This document shows positions 9,070 to 18,004 of a DNA stretch of 39,420 nucleotides, piece by piece (the first letter of the stretch is position 1; the number at the start of each line of letters is the position of its first letter). The translations under genes and the position numbers were made by a program. Location: contig SHZO01000004.1 of the NCBI GenBank assembly GCA_009692285.1, positions 1 through 39,420 of the forward strand, read 5' to 3'. Under the pieces are notes generated by a model. It ran no database searches. It was given only the letters and a program-made list of their open reading frames with translations, and was not told the origin of the DNA. Origin of the DNA: Gammaproteobacteria bacterium. Its GTDB lineage: Bacteria > Pseudomonadota > Gammaproteobacteria > Steroidobacterales > Steroidobacteraceae.

Positions 9070-9829
9070 CATGAGTAGGCATGGGCCAAACTAAAGATAA
9101 ATCACGTACATGATAAATTTTGTCATAGCACAAAGAATTGCCCACACAACTTACCGTTAATTGCGCAAGGTCGGCTCGTGTCATCGGAGTAAGAACACTA
9201 GTATCTTCAGTAAGCTGTGCGTAGCCAGTGGCTGGAGTGCCTGCAGGATACAAACGTGCATTACGCATAATAGTGCTATATATGCCACTCGTACGCAGCA
9301 TCATCTCGCCGATACCCTGATCTTTGAGTTTCGGCAATAACCCTGGCACTCGCTCCCAACCTAAAGTTAAAAATTGACTAGCATTATCGCCTGCACCCAC
9401 AGCACTGTGATGCAAAATCTGTACAACGCCATTGGCCTTTGCCGCAGGCAATGTATTACCCATGACTTTTTCATAAAAATGCTCATCACCATCATCTACT
9501 CGCACAGCATTAATAATTGCAAAAAATTTTTTGGCGTATAGCGCGACAGCAACTTCTCTCTGGTTGAGTAAATTTCCCTCAAGAAAATCTACCGTCAATC
9601 CATTCAGTTTGCTTCGATCAGAATCCCTCCGAACATACACGCTCACATGATCACCTTGCTTGACTAGTAAACGCACAATTTCGGAGCCTAACTCTCCTGT
9701 ACCGCCTAGGACTAATATCTGGCGGCCAGAATCAGCCGATGTAGCCCCAAATGCGCTCAAGGAGCACAGCAAGATTGCAATCGCGCAAATAAACAAACCT
9801 ATAGCTTTATTAAATAATATTCGTTGCAT
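9059..9829 (-). CDS. NmrA-like/atypical SDR Rossmann protein with N-terminal signal peptide
   Basis: The dinucleotide-binding fold is evident from QILVLGGTGELGSEIVRLL (the GxxGxxG of atypical SDRs), VSVYVRRDSD after beta-2, and VDFLEGNLLN. The catalytic YxxxK is not seen, so it resembles NmrA/NAD(P)-binding sensors more than an active dehydrogenase. Choosing ATG 9829 as start gives MQRILFNKAIGLFICAIAILLCSLSAFGA, which looks like a Sec signal peptide or membrane anchor ahead of the Rossmann domain. The longer ORF would read back through the divergent transporter gene. About 256 aa. Substrate and role unknown. Confidence 0.65.
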   Translation of the reverse strand: MQRILFNKAIGLFICAIAILLCSLSAFGATSADSGRQILVLGGTGELGSEIVRLLVKQGDHVSVYVRRDSDRSKLNGLTVDFLEGNLLNQREVAVALYAKKFFAIINAVRVDDGDEHFYEKVMGNTLPAAKANGVVQILHHSAVGAGDNASQFLTLGWERVPGLLPKLKDQGIGEMMLRTSGIYSTIMRNARLYPAGTPATGYAQLTEDTSVLTPMTRADLAQLTVSCVGNSLCYDKIYHVRDLSLVWPMPTHATP

Positions 9830-9860
9830 GGTTAAATTTAAGAATAAGCCTAAGGACACC

Positions 9861-10730
9861 GTGTCGTATAGTCGCAATATGAAATCAGCTCGCGCACGTG
9901 GCGTGGCAGCGATGTTTATCGCCGTCGCAGTTTTTTCCGTTATGGACGCCCTACTCAAATCACTCTCGACACACTATCCCCCCTTCCAAGTCGGAGCGAT
10001 CCGCGCTTTAGCGTCCCTACCCTTTGTATTAGGGCCACTGTGGTGGCGTAATCGGCTCCACGAAATCATACCGGTACGTTGGTCGTTACATCTTCTGCGC
10101 GGAATATGTGGCGTACTAATGTTGGCAGGATTCATCTACGCTTTGCGCGAAGGTTCTCTCGGGGCGGTGTACTCCCTTTACATGGCGGCTCCACTTTTGA
10201 TTCTTCTCCTGGCGGCATTACTGCTCGGCGAACGTATTTCGTTAAGTCATTGGGGCGCTGTTTTTCTTGGGCTCGCAGGGGTGTTAATCATTTTAAAACC
10301 TAGCTCTAGTGGGCTGCCTTTAGCCGCCGGGCTTGCTGCAACAGGCTCGGCGCTGTGCTATGCAGCAAGCGCTATTCTCACGCGCATACTGTCACGTACC
10401 GAGACCCCCGCAGCACTAGTGCTGTGGTTTCTCGTCATTATTGGGGTGGTATCCCTAGTGCTCAGCCTAGCCACTTGGGTCCCCATACGCAGCTCGCATG
10501 CGGCATTAATCTTTGCTATTGGCTTAAGTGGCGCACTTGGACAGCATTACATTACTCAGGCACTAACGTTAGCACCAGCCTCGGTAGTGGCGCCTATTGA
10601 ATATACCGCGCTGCTCTGGGGGGCAGGCATCGATTGGTTATTTTGGTCTACCAGTCCCAGTATTAGAATGCTCCCCGGCGCATGCTTAGTGGTTGCCGCT
10701 GGTATGTATGTGGCTTGGAGAGAAAGATGA
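9861..10730 (+). CDS. EamA/DMT-superfamily transporter
   Basis: Ten hydrophobic segments in two EamA repeats: ARGVAAMFIAVAVFSVMDALLKS opens the first; GAVYSLYMAAPLLILLLAALLLGERIS and GLAGVLIILKP close it; the second repeat ends with the ASVVAPIEYTALLWG signature. About 289 aa, the normal size for RhaT/YdcZ-like drug/metabolite exporters of the inner membrane. I choose the GTG at 9861 because AAGGA sits 4-5 nt before it; the ATG at 9879 is the alternative. The C-terminus overlaps the ORF-track start of the second transporter, but the real genes are about 70 nt apart. Substrate unknown. Confidence 0.85.
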   Translation: MSYSRNMKSARARGVAAMFIAVAVFSVMDALLKSLSTHYPPFQVGAIRALASLPFVLGPLWWRNRLHEIIPVRWSLHLLRGICGVLMLAGFIYALREGSLGAVYSLYMAAPLLILLLAALLLGERISLSHWGAVFLGLAGVLIILKPSSSGLPLAAGLAATGSALCYAASAILTRILSRTETPAALVLWFLVIIGVVSLVLSLATWVPIRSSHAALIFAIGLSGALGQHYITQALTLAPASVVAPIEYTALLWGAGIDWLFWSTSPSIRMLPGACLVVAAGMYVAWRER

Positions 10731-10800
10731 GACACCCAACCTCGGATCGACGCAGTATTGTCATGCCTGCGTTAGCAACCAACATTTCTTTCGCACTCCT

Positions 10801-11709
10801 ATGAACCTATTAGGTACCTACGCAAAACTCATTGGTGTTGCTGCATTATGGGGAGGTACTTTTATTGCCGGTAGGATTGCTGCGCCACTTCTGCCGCACT
10901 TCACTTTATCAGCGTTACGCTTTTGGACTGCTTTCGGCTTATTGCTACCTGTTCTCTTCATCATTGAAAAGAAACTCCCTCGCCTATGTGTTCGTGATGG
11001 GCTATTTACACTGATGCTCGCGCTAGTAGGCTTAGTCATTTATAACTTACTGTTCTTAGGCGCACTCGAATTAATTCCAGCAAGTCGTACAGCTCTCGTC
11101 GTAGCCCTAAATCCTATTCTCACATCTCTAGGTATGGCCTTGGTTTTTCGTGAAAGACTTGCGCCCCATCGGTGGCTTGGAATTTTGCTTGCCTTAACCG
11201 GCGTTTGCGTCGTGCTAGCCAAAGGCAATCCACTACAAATACTACTTGGCCTAGGACAGGGCGAAGTGCTAATGCTCGGTGGCGCGATGTGTTGGGCTAT
11301 TTATACAATCCTCGGTCGCTTTGCACTTCAGAACGGCAGCTCACTCTCACCGTTGTCAATCACAACGTTCACTACACTGTGGGGGGCCTTAATGCTCTCG
11401 ATTGGAATTCCCTTCGAGTGGGATCAGTGGCAAATCGCCCAATGGGAAGCCGCGGGCTTGCGGCTGCAAGTGATAGGGGCAATTCTGTATCTCGGTGCCG
11501 GCGGCACAGCGCTTGCCTTCGTTTGGTACGCCCAAGGCCTCAAGAGGCTAGGGGCAGCCCACACTGCCGTCTTTAATAACTTGGTGCCGGTGTTCGGCGT
11601 ATTGTTAGGCGCTCTGCTGTTGAGCGAACCTTTGCTGCCCTCCATGATCCTTGGGGGGCTCGTGGCACTGCTGGGTGTGAGCCTCACCAATTGGAACGAA
11701 AAAAAATAA
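10801..11709 (+). CDS. EamA/DMT-superfamily transporter (second copy)
   Basis: Inner-membrane permease of about 302 aa with two EamA repeats and ten predicted helices. LIGVAALWGGTFIAGRIAAPLLP is the typical opening, GALELIPASRTALVVALNPILTSLGMALVFRERL closes repeat one, and GAAHTAVFNNLVPVFGVLLGALLLSEPL closes repeat two. I place the start at ATG 10801, where the first transmembrane helix begins; the upstream extension in the ORF track (MPLVCMWLGEK...) is hydrophilic and overlaps the previous gene. The two tandem transporters are different subfamilies rather than a recent duplication, since their motifs differ throughout. Possible amino acid or metabolite exporter; substrate unknown. Confidence 0.85.
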   Translation: MNLLGTYAKLIGVAALWGGTFIAGRIAAPLLPHFTLSALRFWTAFGLLLPVLFIIEKKLPRLCVRDGLFTLMLALVGLVIYNLLFLGALELIPASRTALVVALNPILTSLGMALVFRERLAPHRWLGILLALTGVCVVLAKGNPLQILLGLGQGEVLMLGGAMCWAIYTILGRFALQNGSSLSPLSITTFTTLWGALMLSIGIPFEWDQWQIAQWEAAGLRLQVIGAILYLGAGGTALAFVWYAQGLKRLGAAHTAVFNNLVPVFGVLLGALLLSEPLLPSMILGGLVALLGVSLTNWNEKK

Positions 11710-11935
11710 ATCAATCACTTGCAGAAGCAAGCGTATAAACCATGTCATCAATCTATTATAAATGACCCAGCTTAGTACCTCTTGAATTATTAACTATATG
11801 ATTTTAATAGCTTTAGTACAGGTGGTTAATTTTTGACCAAGCCAACAAAAAACTGCGGAAATCACTTAAATTTATGCCTTATTGAGGATGCTTTTAACAA
11901 CGTTATCCACACCCTCTGTGGACGAAATACCAACC
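11710..11935 (+). other. 226-nt leader region of priA
   Basis: An AT-rich gap between the second transporter and priA. It holds a weak 5-bp hairpin (CTTGC-AGAA-GCAAG, 11718-11731) with no T run, and the DnaA-box/inverted repeat listed separately. No additional gene is seen. Confidence 0.5.
11903..11922 (+). promoter_or_regulatory. Consensus DnaA box (TTATCCACA) and inverted repeat in the priA leader
   Basis: TTATCCACA (11903-11911) is a perfect match to the high-affinity DnaA box. Its core TCCACA is repeated inverted as TGTGGA (11917-11922) after 5 nt, making a hairpin or paired half-site. It ends 13 nt before the chosen priA ATG. A single 9-mer match can be chance, and another copy lies inside the exonuclease gene at 6769-6777. 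Confidence 0.35.
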
Positions 11936-14164
11936 ATGAATGAATTGATCATCAGAGTCGCCTTAGATACCCCCCTAAGACAACTATTCGACTATTTGCC
12001 CCCTGCAACAGGCTTCGCGGCTGATCCAGGTGTACGCGTGAGCGTCCCGTTTGGACAACAACAGCTCATTGGTATTATTATTTCAATAGAAAATCAATCA
12101 GCCGTTGATATAGCCAAATTAAGACGAATTAATAGGATAATTGACGAAAAACCAGTATTTGATACAGCCTTACTTGGGCTGCTGTCTTGGGCAGCGGATT
12201 ACTATCATCATCCTCTCGGTGAGGTGATCAGCACCGCCTTACCTAAGCTCGCCCGTGAGGGGGCAGCACTATGCGCGCAGTTCCAGTGGTGGAGTCTGAC
12301 CCATGCAGGAAAAACCGCACTTGCTGCAGGGGAGCCTCGCCGCGCCCCAAAGCAATTAGCACTGATGGCCCATTTGGCCCCCCTGTCTCAGGCGAACGTA
12401 GAACACCTCAACGCAAGTCTGCCAGGTTGGCGAGAACCCGCGCGTATGCTGCTGGCACGAGAATGGTTGCAAACAGAAACTCGCGCCATTGATCACAATC
12501 AGGCCACAAGGCCACCCTTGGCTGATGGCCCGAGCGTCTCCTTAATTACTCAACCCACCCCCTCACCCGAACAACAAGCCGCAATCGATGCCATTGGTGA
12601 TCATCAAGCCCCGAAGTATCAAGCTTGGTTACTGCATGGCATCACTGGCAGTGGCAAAACGGAAGTATATCTGCGGTTAACTAAGCAACATCTGGCGCGT
12701 GCACGGCGCGTTTTAATCTTAGTGCCCGAGATTGGTCTCACCCCGCAATTAGTCGGCCGCTTTGCAGCGCGCTTCCCTGACGCAAAATTAGCGATATTGC
12801 ATTCAGGGCTCACTGACAATGAACGCTTAAGTGCATGGCGCTCCGCGCACAGTGGCCATGCTCACATTGTACTTGGTACGCGCTCAGCGGTATTTGCACC
12901 AATCCCTAATTTAGGACTCATCGTCGTCGATGAGGAACACGATGCTTCATTTAAACAACAAGAAGGAGGCTTTCGTTATTCAGCGCGCGATTTAGCCTTG
13001 GTGCGGGCACAAGCTTTAGGCATACCCATTGTGCTGGGCTCTGCTACACCGGCACTGGAATCCTTGCAAAACGTTAAAACGGGTCGCTTCATTCGATTAT
13101 CACTACCGCGCCGCACTGCCAGCGCTCAACCACCGCTGTTGCGCTTAATTGATGTACGTAATGAAAAGGTGCATGCGGGTCTATCAAGTACAGCCATCGC
13201 CGCTATTAAACGTCACTTGGCAGCTGAGGGCCAAGTGTTGGTGTACATCAATCGACGTGGCTATGCGCCCACACTTGCTTGTACTGCCTGTGGTTGGGTT
13301 GCTCCCTGCACAGCCTGTGATGCGCGCATGACAGTGTATCGAAAATCGGACAGGCTGCGCTGCCATCACTGCGGCGCAGATAGGCATTTACCGCGCGAAT
13401 GCCCCCAGTGCGGGTATGCCGTCAAAACAGTAGGCCAAGGGACTGAGCGTGTTGAAGAGTCTTTGGCAGATACTTTCCCCGGTATCGTTATTGCCAGAAT
13501 GGACCGGGACGTAGTACGTCGCAGCGCTGATCTAGAAGCAGTCGTTGCGCAAATCGCCAGTGGCAATGTAAGAATCTTAGTTGGTACTCAGATGGTGGCC
13601 AAAGGGCACGACTTTCCTGCAGTCACGCTTGCCATTGTGCTGAATGCAGACCAAGGCCTGTTCAGTACTGATTTTAGAGCCTCAGAGCGCCTCGCCCAGA
13701 CAATCGTACAAGTAGCAGGAAGAGCTGGGCGTGGCGCCCGCCCAGGCGAAGTATTAATTCAAACGGAATATCCCGAACACCCTTTATTACAAGGTTTACT
13801 AAGCGGGGGCTACGAGGCATTTGCCGCCGCAGCACTGCAAGAACGCGAGGCCGCTACTTGGCCCCCCTTTTCCCATTTAGCCGCACTACGCGCCTCCGGC
13901 ACACAAATTACCGCTGCGATCGAATTTCTCGAAGCCGCACGACTTAGCGCCGGTGCCTACCCTACCCCAATTCGACTACTAGGGCCGGCACCCGCGGCTA
14001 TGGCTAAACGCGCCGACCGACATCACGCCCAATTACTCATTGAAAGTGCTGATCGTAGGGCACTGCACAGATTCTTGCGCGACTGGCTACGGCAAGTAGC
14101 GACACTACCTGAGGCGCGCCGCGTGCGCTGGGCGCTCGATGTGGATCCGCTAGAACTCTTCTGA
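11936..14164 (+). CDS. priA: Primosomal replication restart helicase PriA
   Basis: ATP-dependent 3'-5' DNA helicase that recognises stalled forks and reloads the replisome. Start 11936 (MNELIIRVALDTPLRQLFDYLPP) matches the PriA N-terminal DNA-binding domain; the TTG/ATG starts upstream only add a non-conserved stretch. Seen in order: 3'-end-binding domain, Walker A HGITGSGKTEVY, LVPEIGLTPQ, DEEHD (helicase motif II), LGSATPALES, then the paired zinc-binding cysteines CTACGWVAPCTACD...CHHCG...CPQCG, and the motif V/VI region AKGHDFPAVTLAIVLNADQGL and QVAGRAGRG. About 742 aa, normal length. It is followed by argS after 73 nt. Confidence 0.96.
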   Translation: MNELIIRVALDTPLRQLFDYLPPATGFAADPGVRVSVPFGQQQLIGIIISIENQSAVDIAKLRRINRIIDEKPVFDTALLGLLSWAADYYHHPLGEVISTALPKLAREGAALCAQFQWWSLTHAGKTALAAGEPRRAPKQLALMAHLAPLSQANVEHLNASLPGWREPARMLLAREWLQTETRAIDHNQATRPPLADGPSVSLITQPTPSPEQQAAIDAIGDHQAPKYQAWLLHGITGSGKTEVYLRLTKQHLARARRVLILVPEIGLTPQLVGRFAARFPDAKLAILHSGLTDNERLSAWRSAHSGHAHIVLGTRSAVFAPIPNLGLIVVDEEHDASFKQQEGGFRYSARDLALVRAQALGIPIVLGSATPALESLQNVKTGRFIRLSLPRRTASAQPPLLRLIDVRNEKVHAGLSSTAIAAIKRHLAAEGQVLVYINRRGYAPTLACTACGWVAPCTACDARMTVYRKSDRLRCHHCGADRHLPRECPQCGYAVKTVGQGTERVEESLADTFPGIVIARMDRDVVRRSADLEAVVAQIASGNVRILVGTQMVAKGHDFPAVTLAIVLNADQGLFSTDFRASERLAQTIVQVAGRAGRGARPGEVLIQTEYPEHPLLQGLLSGGYEAFAAAALQEREAATWPPFSHLAALRASGTQITAAIEFLEAARLSAGAYPTPIRLLGPAPAAMAKRADRHHAQLLIESADRRALHRFLRDWLRQVATLPEARRVRWALDVDPLELF

Positions 14165-14237
14165 GGCGGTAGAATTGCGGCTGTAACAATTATTTATTTT
14201 AAAATCCTCTTTTAAATTAATTAGAGAAGCCTCACGC

Positions 14238-16010
14238 GTGAAAATTGAACTTGAAAAAATACTGCAGCGTGCAGTTCACTCCTTAGAAGGCTCTCTACTG
14301 CCTTCGGCTATCGACCCGCAATGGATTACGGTCGAACGAACGCGGGATATACAACATGGCGATTTTGCTTCGAATATTGCCATGCGCTTGGCAAAGAGTG
14401 CGGCGCGTAGCCCACGCGAACTCGCTCAAGCGATTATTTCCGCACTGCCAATGAACTCAATGATCGAACGCACGGAATTGGCCGGCGCGGGTTTCATAAA
14501 CTTCTTTTTGCGTAAAGATATATTTGCGCATGAATTAGCTCGCGTGCATGAGTTAGGCGAAAATTATGGCCGCGTAACGTCGCCCACCCCCACCAAAGTA
14601 TTATTGGAATTTGTGTCAGCAAACCCTACAGGTCCAATGCATGTAGGCCACGGTCGACAGGCTGCTTACGGAGATGCTCTCGCGAATCTGCTTGCTGCAG
14701 CTGGTAATGAAGTTTCACGTGAATACTACATCAATGATTCTGGTCGACAAACTGAAATTTTAGCGGTCTCAGTGTGGCTACGCTATTTAGAAGTCTGCGG
14801 GGAGACTCTCAAGTTCCCCATGAACGGGTATCGTGGTGATTATATTTTGCCAGTAGCAAAAAATATCTATGAGTCTCAAGGTAATAATTTACGTCATCCG
14901 GCGCACATTGTCTTTACAGATCTCCCCTTAGATGCTCCACAAGGCGACAAAGACCAATATATTGATGCATTAATTACCCGCGCTCGCAGCTTAATTGGCG
15001 AGTCTTCGTGGCAATCACTACTCAGTTGTGCTTTGAGCGATATGATAGTTGAGATTCGAGAAGATTTAACCGCCTTAGGTGTCTGCTTCGATCGCTGGAC
15101 TTCGGAGCGCGAATTTGCTGCCAGCGGCGCTATTGACCGCGCTTTAGAACGATTGAGAACTAAAGACCTGCTCTACATTAAAGATGGTGCAGAGTGGTTT
15201 AGAGCCACTGCATTTGGCGATGATGAAGACCGTGTTGTCGTACGTGAAAATGGCGTCAAAACTTATTTTGCCTCAGATATTGCCTATCATTTGGATAAGC
15301 GTGAGCGTGGATATGACACCCTGATTGATGTACTTGGGGCTGATCACCATGGTTATGTCGCACGACTACGCGGTGGCCTACAGGCATTTGGCCATTCAGA
15401 GGAGTGTTTAGAAGTTTGTCTCATCCAACTTGTAAGCCTTTATCGAAACGGTGTAAAACTTTCGATGGGTAAACGTGAAGCCACTTTTGTCACACTGCGA
15501 AAATTACGCGAAGAAGTTGGTAATGATGCCTGCCGTTTATTTTATCTTATGCGTAGTAATGACCAACCGCTTGATTTTGATCTGGAACTTGCAAAATCTA
15601 AATCTAATGAAAATCCTGTCTTCTATATACAGTATGCGCATGCGCGAGTCGCTAGCGTCATGAAAGAACTCGGCGCCCGAGGAATTAGTTACGAGCCTAC
15701 GAAAGCACAGCAGTTGGTACTACGTCCTAGTAGTACTGTGCTGGCTAGCGAGCCAGCACAAGCCATGTTAGCTAGTTTGTCGCGTTACCCTGAAATGATT
15801 CAACATGCGGCTACGCAGCGCGCTCCTCATATACTGGTGCATTACTTGCGTGATTTAGCCACAACTTTGCATTCTTTTTACAACGCAGAGCGTGTGCTTG
15901 TGCCTGAAGACGACCAGCGATATGCGCGTGTTTACGCTCTACTCGGCGTGCAGAGAGCGTTAAGAAATGGTCTAGAAATATTAGGTGTCTCAGCACCGGA
16001 GTCTATGTGA
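14238..16010 (+). CDS. argS: Arginyl-tRNA synthetase
   Basis: Class I aminoacyl-tRNA synthetase charging tRNA-Arg in the cytoplasm. The GTG start at 14238 opens the N-terminal Add-1 domain (KIELEKILQRAV...). The HIGH-equivalent is in SANPTGPMHVGHGRQAAYGD, and the KMSK-equivalent loop is LSMGKREATFVTL, in which the canonical lysine is replaced, as in many ArgRS. The C-terminal anticodon-binding DALR domain includes YAHARVASV and HYLRDLATTLHSFYN. 590 aa, typical of the ~560-590 aa family. The stop overlaps the following SPOR gene (GTGA). Arginine genes are also found later in the window, but that is probably coincidence. Confidence 0.96.
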   Translation: MKIELEKILQRAVHSLEGSLLPSAIDPQWITVERTRDIQHGDFASNIAMRLAKSAARSPRELAQAIISALPMNSMIERTELAGAGFINFFLRKDIFAHELARVHELGENYGRVTSPTPTKVLLEFVSANPTGPMHVGHGRQAAYGDALANLLAAAGNEVSREYYINDSGRQTEILAVSVWLRYLEVCGETLKFPMNGYRGDYILPVAKNIYESQGNNLRHPAHIVFTDLPLDAPQGDKDQYIDALITRARSLIGESSWQSLLSCALSDMIVEIREDLTALGVCFDRWTSEREFAASGAIDRALERLRTKDLLYIKDGAEWFRATAFGDDEDRVVVRENGVKTYFASDIAYHLDKRERGYDTLIDVLGADHHGYVARLRGGLQAFGHSEECLEVCLIQLVSLYRNGVKLSMGKREATFVTLRKLREEVGNDACRLFYLMRSNDQPLDFDLELAKSKSNENPVFYIQYAHARVASVMKELGARGISYEPTKAQQLVLRPSSTVLASEPAQAMLASLSRYPEMIQHAATQRAPHILVHYLRDLATTLHSFYNAERVLVPEDDQRYARVYALLGVQRALRNGLEILGVSAPESM

Positions 16011-16594
16011 ACACACCGATCGGTCGCGACTTCAAACGTAGTCAAAAACGCAGTAGCTTTGAATTTAATTTTGGTAAAGAATTCTGGGCAGGGCTAATCA
16101 TAGGGCTAACGTTTGCCGCAACAGGTTTAATATTTCAACAACGAAATATAGATGCAAATTTACGAATAGCACGTGATGGCTTAAATCCCACAGATAGCCT
16201 GCGTGTCAAGGGAGTAGGAAATGACGCTGCGTTAGAACCCCTTGAAGATAATTCTCAGAAATTAGATTTTTATGATCGTCTGAAAACTTTAGAAGTTGTG
16301 ATACCAGAGATTGAAAATAACGTCCAAGGTGACCTCCCAAACAACCCTGTAGAGAGACCCGGTAGTTATGTTTTACAGCCAGGGGTCTACGCCAAGGAGG
16401 CCGACGCCGAGCGCCTTCGAGCGCAACTCCAGCGTCTCGGAGTAGAGGCAACCGTACAGCCACTCACCTTTGACACTAATGTATACCATCAAGTTCGCAT
16501 TGGACCCATGACAGATTTAAAGGTCTTGAATAGCATTCGTGCAAAATTAAATGCCGTACAAATACAGCCCGTTTTAATTCGATTGGGCGACTGA
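16007..16594 (+). CDS. SPOR-domain inner-membrane protein (FtsN-like)
   Basis: 195 aa with a short cytoplasmic N-terminus, one transmembrane helix (FWAGLIIGLTFAATGLIF, about residues 26-43), a periplasmic linker and a C-terminal SPOR domain (PGSYVLQPGVYAKEADAERLRAQLQRLGVEATVQ...VRIGPM). SPOR domains bind denuded peptidoglycan glycan strands at the division septum. The start is GTG overlapping argS by 4 nt, so expression is coupled to argS. The same argS-SPOR order is common in Gammaproteobacteria. A true FtsN assignment would need the essential EFtsN segment, which I cannot identify. Confidence 0.85.
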   Translation: MNTPIGRDFKRSQKRSSFEFNFGKEFWAGLIIGLTFAATGLIFQQRNIDANLRIARDGLNPTDSLRVKGVGNDAALEPLEDNSQKLDFYDRLKTLEVVIPEIENNVQGDLPNNPVERPGSYVLQPGVYAKEADAERLRAQLQRLGVEATVQPLTFDTNVYHQVRIGPMTDLKVLNSIRAKLNAVQIQPVLIRLGD

Positions 16595-16609
16595 GAGATC
16601 TGAAAAACT

Positions 16610-17986
16610 TTAAAGCTTATCTTCTTCGCTTACACGGAAACTAATGCCTAAGGTACGCAACTTGCGGTATAAATGAGTACGCTCCATTTTTACACGCTTA
16701 GCTAATTGAGTGACCTTTCCATGACATAACAGCAGCTGTTGCTTTAAATAAGCACGTTCAAAATGCTCGCGGGCCTCACGTAATGGAAGTGAAAGTAAAT
16801 CCCGATCTAGAAAAGTAGCGCTTAACGGGATTTGCCTAACGAGCTGTTGATCAACTTCATCTAGACTGATCTCTTCTTGGCCAGTTTGTAATAACAAGCG
16901 ATGCACTAAACTACGCAACTCTTGCAAATTTCCTGGCCAAGGATAATGGCGCAACCTATTTTGTGCAGCCACGCTAAATCGCCTAAAAGGCACTCTTTGA
17001 TTTTCAACTAGAAAATCAATGTACTCGCTCAGAAGCGCAGAGACATCTTCCGGATGCGCACGGAGGGGCGGAACAATGACTATTAGCGTATTTAGTAAGG
17101 TTAATAAGTCATGGCGAACACAGAGCTGTTCCTTAATTTTACCAGTGCTTTCTTCCTGCAACATCACCCCCGGCACTGCCGAAGATAGCACCCGGGCGGT
17201 AAAGGGACGTTTTTGTGTTTCGCCAAGTCGCGAGAATTCACCAGTGCTTAATACACCAAACAATATACGTTGCGCTGCGGGAGGCAAATCGCCCAATTCA
17301 TTTAGGAATAAAGTGCCATCACAAGATTTTTCTAATAAACCTAATGCAGAGCCCTGCCCTAGAAGCAATACTTCTAAGTCAATTTCACGCAAAATACTAG
17401 CTACAACGCTAATAAAAGGGCCCTCCGCTCGTGCACTATTATCATGTAAAAACCGCGCAAAAGATTCCCGCCCTGTATTTGACTCGCCCACCAGCACTAC
17501 TGGCGCAACCCGAGTAGCGAAATCAGACAGTTGCAATCGTAGCTTCTTTATTAGGGGACTATGACCAATAGGTTTAGAGCTGATGTTTCGTAATTTATTT
17601 GCACCCAACTGTTTACGGTTAAACTCTAATGCACGTTGAACAGTACGCAATAACTTCGCTAGAGACAGTGGCTTCTCAACATAATCAAAAGCGCCTAAGC
17701 GAGTGGCATCAACGGCAGTTTCAATCGTCCCATGGCCTGAAATCATCACGATAGAGCAAGTTGAATGAGAGTCGTTCACCCACTCTTTTAATAACGTAAT
17801 ACCATCAATATCTGGCATCCAAATATCAAGCAATATTAGTTCTGGGGAGTAGTCAATTCGCAGCTTGCGTGCATGTTCTGCATTAGTAGCAACTTCAACC
17901 TCATAGCCTTCTTCAGAAAGAATTTCTTTTAATAAACTACGAATCTCAGACTCATCGTCAACAACTAAAATTTTTCCTAAGAACAT
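16610..17986 (-). CDS. ntrX: NtrX-like response regulator with degenerate AAA+ domain
   Basis: Three-part regulator: an intact receiver (DD10/11, phospho-acceptor D54 in LILLDIWMPDIDG, switch MISGHG, lysine in YVEKP), a sigma54-type AAA+ module, and a C-terminal Fis-type HTH (VTQLAKRVKMERTHLYRKLRTLGI). The AAA+ module is unusual. Walker A reads GESNTGRES (167-175) with Arg in place of Lys, the GAFTGA sigma54-contact loop is missing (LLLGQGSALGLLEK takes its place), and Walker B reads TLFLNELGD. It should therefore bind DNA but probably cannot open sigma54 promoters. Partner of the NtrY kinase 18 nt upstream; AAGGG precedes the ATG. Last gene of the def operon. Confidence 0.88.
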   Translation of the reverse strand: MFLGKILVVDDESEIRSLLKEILSEEGYEVEVATNAEHARKLRIDYSPELILLDIWMPDIDGITLLKEWVNDSHSTCSIVMISGHGTIETAVDATRLGAFDYVEKPLSLAKLLRTVQRALEFNRKQLGANKLRNISSKPIGHSPLIKKLRLQLSDFATRVAPVVLVGESNTGRESFARFLHDNSARAEGPFISVVASILREIDLEVLLLGQGSALGLLEKSCDGTLFLNELGDLPPAAQRILFGVLSTGEFSRLGETQKRPFTARVLSSAVPGVMLQEESTGKIKEQLCVRHDLLTLLNTLIVIVPPLRAHPEDVSALLSEYIDFLVENQRVPFRRFSVAAQNRLRHYPWPGNLQELRSLVHRLLLQTGQEEISLDEVDQQLVRQIPLSATFLDRDLLSLPLREAREHFERAYLKQQLLLCHGKVTQLAKRVKMERTHLYRKLRTLGISFRVSEEDKL

Positions 17987-18004
17987 ATTTTTTCCCTTAC
18001 TACG

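Noticed and set aside
9861-11709. Two adjacent EamA transporters as a recent tandem duplication
   Set aside because: The two proteins share only fold-level features, and their motif residues differ throughout, so they are distinct subfamilies.
11718-11731. Hairpin CTTGC-AGAA-GCAAG after the second transporter
   Set aside because: Only 5 bp with no following T run, so it is not a convincing terminator.
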